Below are positions 44,760 through 54,338 of a stretch of 64,000 bases of DNA, one piece after another. Under the pieces are notes generated by a model. The model saw only the letters and a program-made list of their open reading frames with translations, did no database searches and was not told the origin of the DNA. This DNA is from Bradyrhizobium elkanii USDA 76 (GTDB taxonomy: Bacteria > Pseudomonadota > Alphaproteobacteria > Rhizobiales > Xanthobacteraceae). The position numbers and the translations under genes are program-made. Each line of letters starts with the position of its first letter. The first letter of the stretch is position 1. Where the stretch lies: contig NZ_CP066356.1 in the NCBI RefSeq assembly GCF_023278185.1, positions 6,068,001-6,132,000 of the forward strand, in the 5' to 3' direction.

Positions 44760-44881
44760 GTCGTCCTGGCGAAAGCCAGGACCCATTGCCCCGAATGCGA
44801 GTCATGAGGCGATGCAATCGCAACAGCTCACTTCAACAACACAACCCTGTGGTTATGGGTCCTGGCTTTCGCCAGGACGAC
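44760..44881. repeat. Inverted repeat pair with 27-bp arms
   Basis: GTCGTCCTGGCGAAAGCCAG (continuing to GACCCAT) at 44760-44787 is repeated inverted at 44855-44881. Each arm also has its own small CTGGC/GCCAG stem around a CGAAAG core. It is a dispersed-repeat type common in rhizobial genomes. Confidence 0.8.
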
Positions 44882-44979
44882 GGCATGATTTTGGCGCAAG
44901 GATGCAATTGCAACTGAGTGGCGACTGCGCGTGGCGAATGACACTTGATGTTCACCAACTCCCTGCTACACCGCCGCCC

Positions 44980-46368
44980 ATGAGCTCTTCAAAGACCAGC
45001 GCCCCCTCCGCCAAGACATCGGTCGCCGCGATCTCGATCCTCGCCAGCGGCAGCATGGCGGTGGCGAAGTTCGTCGTCGGCATCGCGATCGGATCGCTGG
45101 CGCTGATCTCCGAGGCGCTGCACTCGTCGATCGACCTGGTCGCCACCATCATCACCTGGGCGGTGGTGCGGGTGTCGGATCAGCCGGCCGATGCCGAGCA
45201 TCATTACGGCCACGGCAAGTTCGAGAGCGTCTCGGCACTCGGCATCATCGCTTTGCTCTATGTGCTGGCCGGCGGCATCCTGGTCCAGGCCTACAGTCAT
45301 CTGCGCGAGGGCGCGCCGCCGCCGTCGATCTCGGCCATCCCCTTCATCGTTCTGGTCATCGATATCGGCGTCAATCTTTGGCGGGCCCGCGCGCTGCACC
45401 GCGCCGCGCGCGACACCAAGAGCCAGGCGCTGGCCGCCGACGCGCTGCATTTCGCCTCCGACGTGATGGGCTCGAGCGCCGTCATTGTCGGCCTGGTGCT
45501 GGCCGGCTTCGGCTTCTGGTGGGGCGATGCCGCGGCGGCGATCGCGGTCGCGGTGATGATCGCCCTGCTCGGCCTGCGCATGGCGCGGGAGACGGTCGAG
45601 ACCCTGCTCGACCGCGCGCCCGAAGGCGCGCTGGAGAAGGCCACCGCCGCCATCAAGGCCGTGCCGGGGGTGGTCGATGTCGACCGGTTGCGCGTCCGCA
45701 TGGTCGGCGCGACGCATTTCATCGATGCCAGCGTCACCGTGCCGCGCACCTACCCGATCGACCGCGTCGAGGACATCAAGCGCCGGGCGCAGGCGGCGGT
45801 GGCCAAGACGTTCGGCGACGCCGACCTTACCTTCACCGCGGTGCCGGTGGCGCGCGACAATGAGAGCGTGCGCGAGCGCATCATGGTGATCGCGCGCAAT
45901 TCCGGCCTCGCCATCCACCACGTCACCGTACACGATATCGGCGGCAAGCTGATCGTCGGTATCGACCTCGAGGTCGACGGCGACATGGCGCTCGACGCGG
46001 CGCACGACATCGCCCACAACCTCGAGCGCGCGATCCGCGAGGATTTCGGCGAGGACGTCGAGGTCGACACCCACATCGAGCCGCTCGAGCCGGAACTGCC
46101 GTGGGGAACCGACGCCGCGCCCGATCGCGTTGAAACCATCAAGGCCGCGCTGACCGGCTTTGCCGATGGCGGCGCGATCCATGACATCCACAATGTGCGG
46201 GTCCGCAACACCGATGCCGGCGAGATCGTCAACTTCCATTGCCGCGCTCGCCCTTCGATGAGTGTGATCAAGGTGCACGAAAGCGTCGACGAGATCGAAC
46301 GCAAACTGCGCCGTGCGTTCCCCTCCGTGAAGCGTGTGATCAGTCACGCAGAGCCGACGCGCGCGTAA
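44980..46368 (+). CDS. Cation diffusion facilitator (CDF) family transporter
   Basis: A 462-residue metal efflux protein. Six membrane helices occupy ~15-210, with metal-site residues in EALHSSIDLVAT, the HHYGHGKFES loop and AADALHFASDV. Unlike the usual ~300-residue CDF proteins it has a long C-terminal part with two ferredoxin-like cytoplasmic modules (VRMVGATHFIDASV and LIVGIDLEVDGDMALDAAHD) plus a third segment (IHNVRVRNTDAGEI). The extended type occurs in alphaproteobacteria. Start ATG 44980 has a poor ribosome-binding site; an ATG at 44938 is an alternative. It probably exports Zn, Fe, Co or Mn. Confidence 0.9.
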   Translation: MSSSKTSAPSAKTSVAAISILASGSMAVAKFVVGIAIGSLALISEALHSSIDLVATIITWAVVRVSDQPADAEHHYGHGKFESVSALGIIALLYVLAGGILVQAYSHLREGAPPPSISAIPFIVLVIDIGVNLWRARALHRAARDTKSQALAADALHFASDVMGSSAVIVGLVLAGFGFWWGDAAAAIAVAVMIALLGLRMARETVETLLDRAPEGALEKATAAIKAVPGVVDVDRLRVRMVGATHFIDASVTVPRTYPIDRVEDIKRRAQAAVAKTFGDADLTFTAVPVARDNESVRERIMVIARNSGLAIHHVTVHDIGGKLIVGIDLEVDGDMALDAAHDIAHNLERAIREDFGEDVEVDTHIEPLEPELPWGTDAAPDRVETIKAALTGFADGGAIHDIHNVRVRNTDAGEIVNFHCRARPSMSVIKVHESVDEIERKLRRAFPSVKRVISHAEPTRA

Positions 46369-46441
46369 TTCTACGGAGCCGTTCCTGTTTCGGACTCACT
46401 TTGCGCTGCATGATTCTCTCCGGGACAAGAATTTTTTCGCA

Positions 46442-46456
46442 TTAACGAATCGTTGA
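46442..46456. promoter_or_regulatory. CtrA-like box upstream of the histidine kinase
   Basis: TTAA-CGAATCG-TTGA has the TTAA-N7-TTAA form with one mismatch, 105 bases before the start codon. Confidence 0.4.
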
Positions 46457-46560
46457 CTCTCGACAGTCCCGGAAATCTGGATTCAAATGATCATGATTCG
46501 GATGCATCGTGGGGAGCATCCGAACCGGGTAAAAATCAGCTTAGAGCGGGGGTCTAAGGC

Positions 46561-48882
46561 ATGGCGCGCGCGCATGCAGCGAACGCGTGCGTCCAATCCG
46601 ATTCGATCAAGGGATTGGCGCAGTCGATCGCGAAACCGGCCTATCACAGGCTCTTGACGGCCGAGCCTGCACTGCGCCGCGCTGTCCCTACCCTCATCAT
46701 CGCCTTCCTCATCACGATCTGCCTCGGCGCCTTCGTTCAGGTGATCGACCAGAGCCGGCAGAAGCGCGGCGCGATGAAGCGCGACCTCGCCGCGCTCTCC
46801 GACATCCTCGCCGAACGTCTCGATCGCCTGACCTCGGTGCGGCGCGACCGGCTCGCCAACATCGAGCGGATGCAGGAGCTGCTGCCGGACCTGATCCCGT
46901 CCTGGGGCATCGCCTATGGCCGCCACGTCATCATCACCAGCGCCGATCACCGCGTGCTGGCGCGCGTGCCGGTCGATGGCGCCGGCGAGAACGACCGCAT
47001 CCTCGACATCGTCTCCACCGCGCAGCTGCTCGTCGCGCCCGGCCAGCAGGGCACGGTCAGCGACATGACGCTGCCCGGCGGCACCGGCGCGCTGGCGATC
47101 TCGCAGCTCGTCAAGTCGCTGCCCGGCCAGGTCGTCGTGATCCAGGAGATGAACGAGCCGATCTGGGGATCGGACGCCGCGCTCTCGGTGACGCTGTCGG
47201 CGACCACGAGCTTCGTGGTGCTGATCCTCGGCTTCGCGTTCCACTGGCAATCGACCCGCGCCCGCGAGGGCGACCTGATCAACGACGCCGTGCGCGGCCG
47301 GATCGACACCGCGCTCAACCGCGGCCGCTGCGGATTGTGGGACTGGGACCTGTCGCGCGGCAGGATCTTCTGGTCGCAGTCAATGTTCACCTTGCTCGGC
47401 CTCGACACCCGTAACGACCTCCTCACCTTCGGCGAGGTCAACGCGCTGGTGAATTCGGACGACATCAACCTGTTCGACATCGCCGACCAGCTGATCTCGG
47501 GCAAGATCGATCACATCGACCAGAGCTTCCGCATGCGCCATGTCGGCGGCCACTGGATCTGGCTGCGGGTGCGCTGCGAGCTCAGCCACGCCGCCGCCGA
47601 CGGCGGCCTGCATCTGATCGGCATCGCGGTCGACATCACCGAGCAGAAGAGCCTCGCCGAGAAGTCGGTGGAAGCCGATCTCAGGCTGCGCGACGCGATC
47701 GAGACCATTCCGGAGGCCTTCGTGCTCTGGGATGCCGACGACCGCCTCGTGCTCTGCAACTCGCACTTCCAGCGGCTGCACAGGCTGCCCGATTCCGCCG
47801 TCAGCCCCGGCACCTCCTACGAGACCGTGATCGAGGTCGGCAGCATGCCCGAGGTGCGTACCCGCCTGCACGAGAGCGGCGTGCCGGCGCCCGGCGCCCG
47901 CACCTTCGAGGCCCAGCTCGACGACGGCAGCTGGCTGCACATCAGCGAGCGCCGCACCAAGGACGGCGGCTACGTCTCCGTCGGCACCGACATCACCCGC
48001 ATCAAGGCGCACGAGCAGAAGCTGGTCGACAACGATCTGCGCCTGCGCGCCACCGTGATCGACCTGCAGCGCTCGCAAGCCGAGCTGGAACGGCAGGCCG
48101 TCGAGCTCGCCGACCTCGCCGAAAAATACTCGCAGGAAAAGACCCGCGCCGAGGACGCCAACGCCGCGAAGTCGAAGTTCCTCGCCAATATGAGCCATGA
48201 GCTGCGCACGCCGCTCAACGCCATCATCGGCTTCTCCGAGATCATGGGCAGCGGCCTGTTCGGCACGCTCGGCTCGGACAAGTACGCGGAGTACTGCCAC
48301 GACATCCTGACGTCGGGGAAATACCTGCTCGAGGTCATCAACGACATTCTCGACATGTCCAAGATCGAGGCCGGCCGCATGAAGTTCGACATGGAGCCGC
48401 TCGACCTCTCCGGCATCCTCGCGGAGTCGCTGCGGGTGGTCTCCGGCCGCGCCGAGCACAAGGGATTGTCGCTGGAATCGGATATCGAAAGCACGATCTC
48501 GGTCGTCGCCGACCGCCGCGCGGTCAAGCAGATCATCGTCAACCTGCTCTCCAATGCGGTGAAGTTCACGCCCGACCACGGTCGTGTGCTGGTGCGCGGC
48601 CAGATGCTGGATGACTCGATCGTGCTTCTGATCGCCGACAGCGGCATCGGCATCGCGCCGGAATCGCTGCGCCGGCTCGGCAAGCCGTTCGAACAGGTCG
48701 AGAGCCAGCTCACCAAGAGCTACCAGGGCTCCGGTCTCGGACTTGCGATCGCGCGCTCGCTCACCAATCTGCACGGCGGCTCGATGCGGCTGCGCTCCAG
48801 GCTCGGCGTCGGCACCGTCGTGCGCGTCACGCTGCCCCGCGATCCGCGGTCCCTGCAGACGAAGCTGCCGGAAGCGGCCTGA
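46561..48882 (+). CDS. PAS-domain sensor histidine kinase, PleC/DivJ/PdhS-like
   Basis: A 773-residue membrane kinase. Helix ~42-62 and helix ~215-235 flank a periplasmic sensor region; two PAS domains follow (WDWDLSRGRIFWSQSMFTLL and IPEAFVLWDADDRLVLCNS), then a coiled-coil linker, the HisKA box with phospho-acceptor His546 (ANMSHELRTPLNAIIGFSEI) and the ATPase domain (NLLSNAVKFT, ADSGIGIAP, GSGLGLAI). The HisKA region followed by GSDKYAEYCHDIL and NDILDMSKIEAGR is characteristic of the PleC/DivJ/PdhS kinases that control DivK and the cell cycle. A CtrA-like box upstream fits that idea. No response regulator is adjacent. Confidence 0.9.
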   Translation: MARAHAANACVQSDSIKGLAQSIAKPAYHRLLTAEPALRRAVPTLIIAFLITICLGAFVQVIDQSRQKRGAMKRDLAALSDILAERLDRLTSVRRDRLANIERMQELLPDLIPSWGIAYGRHVIITSADHRVLARVPVDGAGENDRILDIVSTAQLLVAPGQQGTVSDMTLPGGTGALAISQLVKSLPGQVVVIQEMNEPIWGSDAALSVTLSATTSFVVLILGFAFHWQSTRAREGDLINDAVRGRIDTALNRGRCGLWDWDLSRGRIFWSQSMFTLLGLDTRNDLLTFGEVNALVNSDDINLFDIADQLISGKIDHIDQSFRMRHVGGHWIWLRVRCELSHAAADGGLHLIGIAVDITEQKSLAEKSVEADLRLRDAIETIPEAFVLWDADDRLVLCNSHFQRLHRLPDSAVSPGTSYETVIEVGSMPEVRTRLHESGVPAPGARTFEAQLDDGSWLHISERRTKDGGYVSVGTDITRIKAHEQKLVDNDLRLRATVIDLQRSQAELERQAVELADLAEKYSQEKTRAEDANAAKSKFLANMSHELRTPLNAIIGFSEIMGSGLFGTLGSDKYAEYCHDILTSGKYLLEVINDILDMSKIEAGRMKFDMEPLDLSGILAESLRVVSGRAEHKGLSLESDIESTISVVADRRAVKQIIVNLLSNAVKFTPDHGRVLVRGQMLDDSIVLLIADSGIGIAPESLRRLGKPFEQVESQLTKSYQGSGLGLAIARSLTNLHGGSMRLRSRLGVGTVVRVTLPRDPRSLQTKLPEAA

Positions 48883-48891
48883 CGCCCCACA

Positions 48892-51012
48892 CTACTTCGC
48901 AAGCACCCCTTCCAGCAGAGCGGAATCACCGAGCACGGCCAGCGTCTCGCGCGGCGTGAGATGGCGGACCGCCTGGTCGAAGCTGTCGCTTGCCTCGATC
49001 CGCGCACGCGCCACCGCGAGGTGAAGATCGATCTCGCCCGGACCGCCGCGCCGCGCCGGCGGCAGCGACGAGAGATGGCGATGCAACAGCGCGGGATCCT
49101 GCCGCAGCGTCGCGAGCGCAGGGGCCGACGCGTGTGCCGGCGACGCCGCCAGCTCATTGGCGCGGACCAGCACGCGCGGCGGCTTAGCTTCCTCCGGCGT
49201 CACGAACAGCGCGTGCATCGCCGGCCTGGCGGTCCAGGCGCCGATCGGGATCGCAAACAACAGGCCGACGATCACCGGCGACATCCACAGCAGCAGCGGC
49301 AGCGACACCGCCCACGCGCTGATCGCCATCGCGACACCGCAGGCGGTCGGAACGCCGTACTTCCGATAGAGCTCGCGCCGCTCGACCGCGCCGTCGTCGC
49401 GCCGCTGCGTCTGCCAGCCCGCGTCCCGGCCGAGCAGGATCTCGACGACGGCGATCGACTGGAACACCATCATGACCGGCGCGATCATCGCCGAGATCAG
49501 CACTTCGGCGATCACGCCCGTCAAAGCCCGGAAGCCGCCGCCGAATTGCCGGCGCACGTCCGAGCGTGTCAGCAACAGGAGGAAGCCGAGCAGCTTCGGC
49601 ACGATCAGCAGCGCCATGGTGAGGCCGAACACCCAGGCGGCGAGCACGGGATCCTGCGCCGGCCAGTTCGGGAACAGCGAAAAACCCTTCGGAAAATACT
49701 CGGGGCGAATGAAGCGCGCCTGCAACGAGATCAGGATTCCGAGCAGCAGGAACGACAGCCAGAGCGGCGCGGTGATGTAGGAGCCGATGCCGGTCATGAA
49801 ATGCAGCCGCGAGATCCAGTGCAGCCGGCGCGTCCTCAGCACGGCGAGATGCTGCAAATTGCCCTGGCACCAGCGGCGGTCCCGCGCGGCAAAATCCAAT
49901 AGCGACGGCGGCACCTCCTCAAAACTGCCGCCGAGCATCGGCGCCATGTAGATGCCCCAGCCGGCGCGCCGCATCAGCGCCGCCTCGACGAAGTCGTGGC
50001 TCAGGATATGTCCGCCGAACGGCTTGCGTCCGGAGAGCTCGGGCAGGCCGGCCTGCTGCGCAAATGCCTCGATCCTGATGATGGCATTGTGCCCCCAATA
50101 ATTGCCCTCGGAGCCGTGCCACCACGCAACGCCGGCGGCGACCATCGGTCCGTAGAGCCGGCCGGCAAACTGCTGCAGGCGGCTGAACAGGCTGCGCGCG
50201 TTGACGATGACCGGCAGCGTCTGCAGCAGCGCCGCCTGCGGATTGCTCTCCATGGCGTGCACCATCCGCACCATGGTGTCGCCCGACATCAGGCTGTCGG
50301 CGTCGAGCACGATCATGAACCGATAGGCGCCGCCGAACCGGGTGATCCACTCGCCGACATTGCCGGACTTGCGCGCCGTATTGTCGGCGCGATGCCGGTA
50401 GAACAGCCGCTGCGCGCCGCAGGCCTCGCACAGCTCGAGGAACGCCCGTTCCTCGGCGATCCAGATATCGGGATCGCGGGTATCGCTGAGCACGAACCAG
50501 TCGAAGTTGTCGCCCTGGCCGGTCGCCTCGACGGACTCGTAGATGGCGCGCAGCCGCGCCATCAATTGATGCGGATTCTCGTTGTAGGTCGGGAGCAGGA
50601 CCGCGGTCCGGCTCGCGAGCTGCGGCAACGGACCATCGTCGCGGATCGGCAGGGCGTTGCCGTTGCGCCGAAGCAGAGCGAAGAAGCCGGCGAGCGCCGA
50701 AGCGAACGAAAACGCGATCCAGGCGAGCAGCGCGACGAACAGCACCAGCACCATGCCCTCCATGATCGTCACGCCGCCGACCTGGACCACCATGTACATC
50801 TCGTAGGCACCGGCGCCGGTCAGCGCCGCCGTCAGCACCAGGACGAGCGCGCGGCGCATCAACATGCCCGCGCCGACCGACACCGGCTTGCTCACCGCGT
50901 GCGGCGGCCGGCCGAGGTCGGCCGCCGACATCGCAAGCGGGCTCTCTTGCGGCAGGAAGCCGTCGGTCGCCGTGGCGACCTCGGGATGAGGCGACGTGAC
51001 TATGGCGCCCAT
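48892..51012 (-). CDS. opgH: Osmoregulated periplasmic glucan glucosyltransferase
   Basis: A 706-residue inner-membrane family-2 glycosyltransferase. The catalytic domain between helix groups contains VLLPTYNENPHQL, LSDTRDPDIW, VLDADSLMSGD, HDFVEAAL and RDRRWCQGNLQHL (QxxRW-type motif). About eight helices surround it. It uses UDP-glucose to polymerise beta-1,2-glucan that is released to the periplasm. It is somewhat shorter at the N-terminus than E. coli OpgH (847 residues). Its start overlaps the stop of opgG by 13 bases, implying coupled translation. Confidence 0.94.
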   Translation of the reverse strand: MGAIVTSPHPEVATATDGFLPQESPLAMSAADLGRPPHAVSKPVSVGAGMLMRRALVLVLTAALTGAGAYEMYMVVQVGGVTIMEGMVLVLFVALLAWIAFSFASALAGFFALLRRNGNALPIRDDGPLPQLASRTAVLLPTYNENPHQLMARLRAIYESVEATGQGDNFDWFVLSDTRDPDIWIAEERAFLELCEACGAQRLFYRHRADNTARKSGNVGEWITRFGGAYRFMIVLDADSLMSGDTMVRMVHAMESNPQAALLQTLPVIVNARSLFSRLQQFAGRLYGPMVAAGVAWWHGSEGNYWGHNAIIRIEAFAQQAGLPELSGRKPFGGHILSHDFVEAALMRRAGWGIYMAPMLGGSFEEVPPSLLDFAARDRRWCQGNLQHLAVLRTRRLHWISRLHFMTGIGSYITAPLWLSFLLLGILISLQARFIRPEYFPKGFSLFPNWPAQDPVLAAWVFGLTMALLIVPKLLGFLLLLTRSDVRRQFGGGFRALTGVIAEVLISAMIAPVMMVFQSIAVVEILLGRDAGWQTQRRDDGAVERRELYRKYGVPTACGVAMAISAWAVSLPLLLWMSPVIVGLLFAIPIGAWTARPAMHALFVTPEEAKPPRVLVRANELAASPAHASAPALATLRQDPALLHRHLSSLPPARRGGPGEIDLHLAVARARIEASDSFDQAVRHLTPRETLAVLGDSALLEGVLAK

Positions 51013-52577
51013 CGATAGACCCAGATCTCGGAGAGCGGCTTGTCATCTTGCGCCAGATGCGCACGCAGCTCGATCGGGTCCTTCCTGACGGCGCACTGGA
51101 AGCTGAGCCGCCATCCGCCGGTATTCGGATTCGGCTGCGTGACGACATTCGTGATCTCGGACTTCTCGGCCGTCACGACGCCCTTGACGCTATTGGGATC
51201 GATCCCCTTCAGATTGTCCCCGAACAGGTCGAGCACGAACAGCTTGCTGTTCTCGCCATGCGCGCCGATGCCGCTGCGCGTGAAGCGGGCGAGCGAATGC
51301 GGCTTCGGCGCGTCCGGCCCCCAATGCAGGCGATAGGTGAAATTGGTCTCGCTCTTGGCCTTGGGCGGCGCCTTCGGCCGCCAGAACGCGGCGATGTTGT
51401 CGTGGATCTCTTCCTTGGTCGGGATCTCGAACAGGATGACCGCGCCCTCGCCCCAGTCGCCGATCGGCTCGACCCAGAGGCTCGGACGCTTCTCGAAGCG
51501 CGATTCGATGTCCTGATAAGCGAAGAAATTCTTCTCGCGCTGCATCAGCCCGAAGCCATGCGGATTGACGTCCTGGAACGTGCTGATCTGGAGGTCGCGC
51601 GGATTGCTCAGCGGGCGCCACAGGCTCTCGCCCTTGCCGTTGTAGATCGCGAGCCCGTCCGAATCGTGCACCGACGGTCTGAAGTCGTCGACCTCGTTGC
51701 GATCGTTGGGCCCGAAGAAGAACATGCTGGTCATCGGCGCAAGGCCGACATGCTCGAGATCGGCGCGCGGATAGAGCGATGCCTCGACATCGAACACCGT
51801 GGTCGCTCCAGGCCTGATCGTGAACCGATAGCTTGCCGCGCAGCTCTTGCTGTCGAGCAAGGCGTGAATGACCAGCGAGGTCGCGTTGGGCACCGGGCGC
51901 TCGAGCCAGAACGCCTTGAAGAACGGAAACTCCTCGCCCTTGGCCTCGCCGGTATCGATCGACAGGCCGCGCGCCGACAGGCCGTAGGTCTCGTCCTTGG
52001 CGACGGCGCGGAAATAGCTCGCGCCGAGGAAGACGCAGACCTCGTCGTAATAGTCCGGCTTGTTGATCGGCGCGTGGATCCGAAATCCGGCAAAGCCGAG
52101 GTCGGTCTCGGTGAAGTCAGGCACGGTCTCGCCGAACGAAAACATGTCCTTGCTGTATTTGACTTCGCTGACCTTGCCGTCGGCGACCTCGAAGATACTG
52201 ACCTTGTTCTTGTAGAAGAAGCCGCGGTGGAAGAACTGTGCCTCGAACGGCAGCTTCGCACCGCGCCACAGCGCGCGCTCGGACGTAAAGCGGATCGAGC
52301 GGTACTGGTCGTAGTTCAGGTCCGTCAGGCCGTTCGGCAACTTCTCGTCCGGCGCCTCGAACGACTTGCTGGCGAGATTGCGCGCAAGCTCCCTGACCAT
52401 GCCTGGGTTGAAGGGTGCGTCCGTCGCGCTCGCTGCGGCGGCGGCCTGGCGCTGTGGCAAGAACATGAGTGTCGGCAACACGGCCGATCCGTGGAGTAAC
52501 TGGCGACGATTCAAAACAGCTCCTGCTCGCTGACCGGGACGCCGCAATGCAACCGCCGAACCGGCGCTGAGTTCCAT
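51000..52577 (-). CDS. opgG: Periplasmic glucan biosynthesis protein, MdoG/OpgD type
   Basis: A 525-residue exported protein. Twin arginines at 24-25 in VLNRRQLLHGSAVLPTLMFL indicate Tat export, as in OpgD. The mature part is a beta-sandwich of the MdoG family, with GLTDLNYDQYRSIRF, FYKNKVSIFEV and TSMFFFGPNDR. It adds branches or shapes the glucan made by OpgH. ATG 52577 is selected as the first start giving a Tat signal; the ribosome-binding site is weak and longer frames are antisense artefacts. It leads the two-gene operon with opgH. OpgG and OpgD are hard to separate by sequence; the Tat signal favours OpgD. Confidence 0.9.
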   Translation of the reverse strand: MELSAGSAVALRRPGQRAGAVLNRRQLLHGSAVLPTLMFLPQRQAAAAASATDAPFNPGMVRELARNLASKSFEAPDEKLPNGLTDLNYDQYRSIRFTSERALWRGAKLPFEAQFFHRGFFYKNKVSIFEVADGKVSEVKYSKDMFSFGETVPDFTETDLGFAGFRIHAPINKPDYYDEVCVFLGASYFRAVAKDETYGLSARGLSIDTGEAKGEEFPFFKAFWLERPVPNATSLVIHALLDSKSCAASYRFTIRPGATTVFDVEASLYPRADLEHVGLAPMTSMFFFGPNDRNEVDDFRPSVHDSDGLAIYNGKGESLWRPLSNPRDLQISTFQDVNPHGFGLMQREKNFFAYQDIESRFEKRPSLWVEPIGDWGEGAVILFEIPTKEEIHDNIAAFWRPKAPPKAKSETNFTYRLHWGPDAPKPHSLARFTRSGIGAHGENSKLFVLDLFGDNLKGIDPNSVKGVVTAEKSEITNVVTQPNPNTGGWRLSFQCAVRKDPIELRAHLAQDDKPLSEIWVYRWAP

Positions 52578-52708
52578 CTTTGCTGCGAGCAAGCGAAGAT
52601 TGTCCGCCGGCTGAACACCAGGACTTGCTTCAACGCAAGCACACAACGCGTGGTCGCTTGCTGCTGTGCCGGAACCGTGACGGAAGGGCCGCGGGAGAAT
52701 GCCGGGAG

Positions 52709-53605
52709 CTACGCGCTCTCGAGTGTCGGCGCGACCTCGCGTGCGACCTGCACCAAGGCTGCGATCAGCGGCGTCATCGGATCGCGCTGCGGGATCACGA
52801 GGCCAATGCTGTAGTCCACGACCGGATCGACGATCGGAATGCTGCGCACGGCATCCGCAAGGCCGAGTGTCTCGGCGAGCTTGGCCGGCATCACACTGGC
52901 CCAGCGGCCGGTCTTCACATGGGTGTAGAGCACGAGCAGCGAATTCGACGTCAGCGTCGGCGTCGCCTCCGCGCCGACCGAGGTCAGCGCGCGATCGATG
53001 ATGCGGCGGTTCTGCATGTCGGGCGTGAGCAGACAGAGCGGCACGGTGCCGACTTCCTTCCACGTCACCTGCTTGCGGTCGCCGAACATCGCATCCGGCG
53101 CCGTCAGCAAGCGATAGCTCTCATTGTAGAGCGGGATGGTGCGGACCTTGCCGATCGGCTCGTTCTCGATATAGGTCAGCCCGGCATCGACCTCGAGATT
53201 CTCGAGCAGGCCGAGCACGTCGGCCGACGTGCAGGACTGAATCCGGAACCGCACATCGGGATGGCGCGCCCGGAACGGCGTGGTCAGCGAGGCCACCATG
53301 CCGAGCGCGGTCGGGATCGCCGCGATCCGGATCTCGCCCGACAGCTTGTCCTTGAGGCTGTTGATTTCCTGCTTCATCGCGCGCGCATCGCCGACGATGC
53401 GCCGCGCCCAGTCCAGCGTCCGCTCCCCTTCCGGCGTGAAGCCCTGGAAGCGGGATCCGCGCTGCACCAGCATGACGCCGAGGATCTCCTCGAGCTGCTT
53501 GAGACTGGTCGACATCGTCGGCTGGGTGACGCCGCAGGCCTCCGCAGCCCGGCCGAAATGCCGCTCCTTGGCCAGCGCCAGCAGAAGTTCCAGCTTGTCG
53601 ATCAA
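52709..53605 (-). CDS. LysR-family regulator, divergent from formate dehydrogenase
   Basis: A 298-residue LysR-type regulator. The N-terminal HTH is LLALAKERHFGRAAEACGVTQPTMSTSLKQLEE and the C-terminal substrate-binding domain begins at about residue 90 (GEIRIAAIPTALGMVASL). It is divergent from fdsG, with 256 bp between starts, the usual location of the fds regulator (FdsR) in relatives, so control of formate dehydrogenase is likely. An ATTGCGA...TCGCAAT dyad lies in the shared region. Confidence 0.9.
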   Translation of the reverse strand: MIDKLELLLALAKERHFGRAAEACGVTQPTMSTSLKQLEEILGVMLVQRGSRFQGFTPEGERTLDWARRIVGDARAMKQEINSLKDKLSGEIRIAAIPTALGMVASLTTPFRARHPDVRFRIQSCTSADVLGLLENLEVDAGLTYIENEPIGKVRTIPLYNESYRLLTAPDAMFGDRKQVTWKEVGTVPLCLLTPDMQNRRIIDRALTSVGAEATPTLTSNSLLVLYTHVKTGRWASVMPAKLAETLGLADAVRSIPIVDPVVDYSIGLVIPQRDPMTPLIAALVQVAREVAPTLESA

Positions 53606-53725
53606 GGTTCAAACCCCTTCGGAATACGGCGCCCCAAGCGGCCGCCCAACACGTCCATAGGTAGCACGATCGGGGTGCGATCCCGAAATCCAAAGCGCCG
53701 CGGAAGTGCGTGATTCCAGAACATT

Positions 53726-53778
53726 ATTGCGATCCCGGATCGTCCCATTCGGCAACGCTATTAATCGCGTTTCGCAAT
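53726..53778. promoter_or_regulatory. Widely spaced dyad in the fds promoter region
   Basis: ATTGCGA at 53726-53732 and TCGCAAT at 53772-53778 are perfect inverted copies in the region shared by the LysR gene and fdsG. The spacing is compatible with two half-sites of a LysR tetramer. Confidence 0.35.
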
Positions 53779-53861
53779 CGCCGCATGAGACAGCTTTATT
53801 GATGTTTCGAAGGATTCCAACTCTCATGTGCGAAGCAAAAAACTGATCGTGAGAAGCGCTG

Positions 53862-54338
53862 ATGAGTGTGGGATACGAAGCTTGGGACAAGGCACGCGGC
53901 GCCGAAATCATCGCCGAGCATGCCGGGCTTGAAGGCGCCACGCTGGTGATGCTGCACGCGCTGCAGGAGGCCTTCGGCTACGTGCCCGAGCCGGCGATCC
54001 CGATGGTGGCGGAGGCGCTCAATTTGTCGCGCGCCGAGGTGCATGGCGTGTTCACCTTCTACCATGATTTCCGGAAGCAACCTGCCGGACGCCACGTCCT
54101 CAAGCTGTGCCGCGCCGAGGCCTGCCAGGCCGCCGGCGGCGACCGGCTTGCGGCGCGCGCGGAAGCCAGGCTCGGCGTTGCCCTCGGCAATACCACGGCG
54201 GATGACCGCGTGACGCTGGAGCCGATCTACTGCCTCGGGCTGTGCGCCACCGCGCCCTCGGCGATGCTGGATGGCCGCGTGGTCGGCCGGCTCGATGAAG
54301 CACGGATCGACGCGCTGGTCGCGGAGGCACAGCGATGA
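53862..54338 (+). CDS. fdsG: NAD-dependent formate dehydrogenase gamma subunit
   Basis: A 158-residue thioredoxin-like [2Fe-2S] protein homologous to NuoE. The four cysteine ligands are in KLCRAEACQAAGG and YCLGLCATAP. It relays electrons within the cytoplasmic FdsABGD complex between the molybdenum centre and NAD. It is the first gene of the fds operon and overlaps fdsB by 4 bases. The ATG at 53862 opens directly on the family's N-terminal helix; the ribosome-binding site (GTGAGAAG) is modest. Confidence 0.93.
   Translation: MSVGYEAWDKARGAEIIAEHAGLEGATLVMLHALQEAFGYVPEPAIPMVAEALNLSRAEVHGVFTFYHDFRKQPAGRHVLKLCRAEACQAAGGDRLAARAEARLGVALGNTTADDRVTLEPIYCLGLCATAPSAMLDGRVVGRLDEARIDALVAEAQR

Larger units (their letters stand above)
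44612..44979. other. 368-bp gap with TetR operator and inverted repeat
   Basis: It contains the TetR operator at 44623, an AGCGAAAC/GTTTCGCT dyad around 44695-44743, and the long inverted repeat 44760-44881. No gene is visible. Confidence 0.5.
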
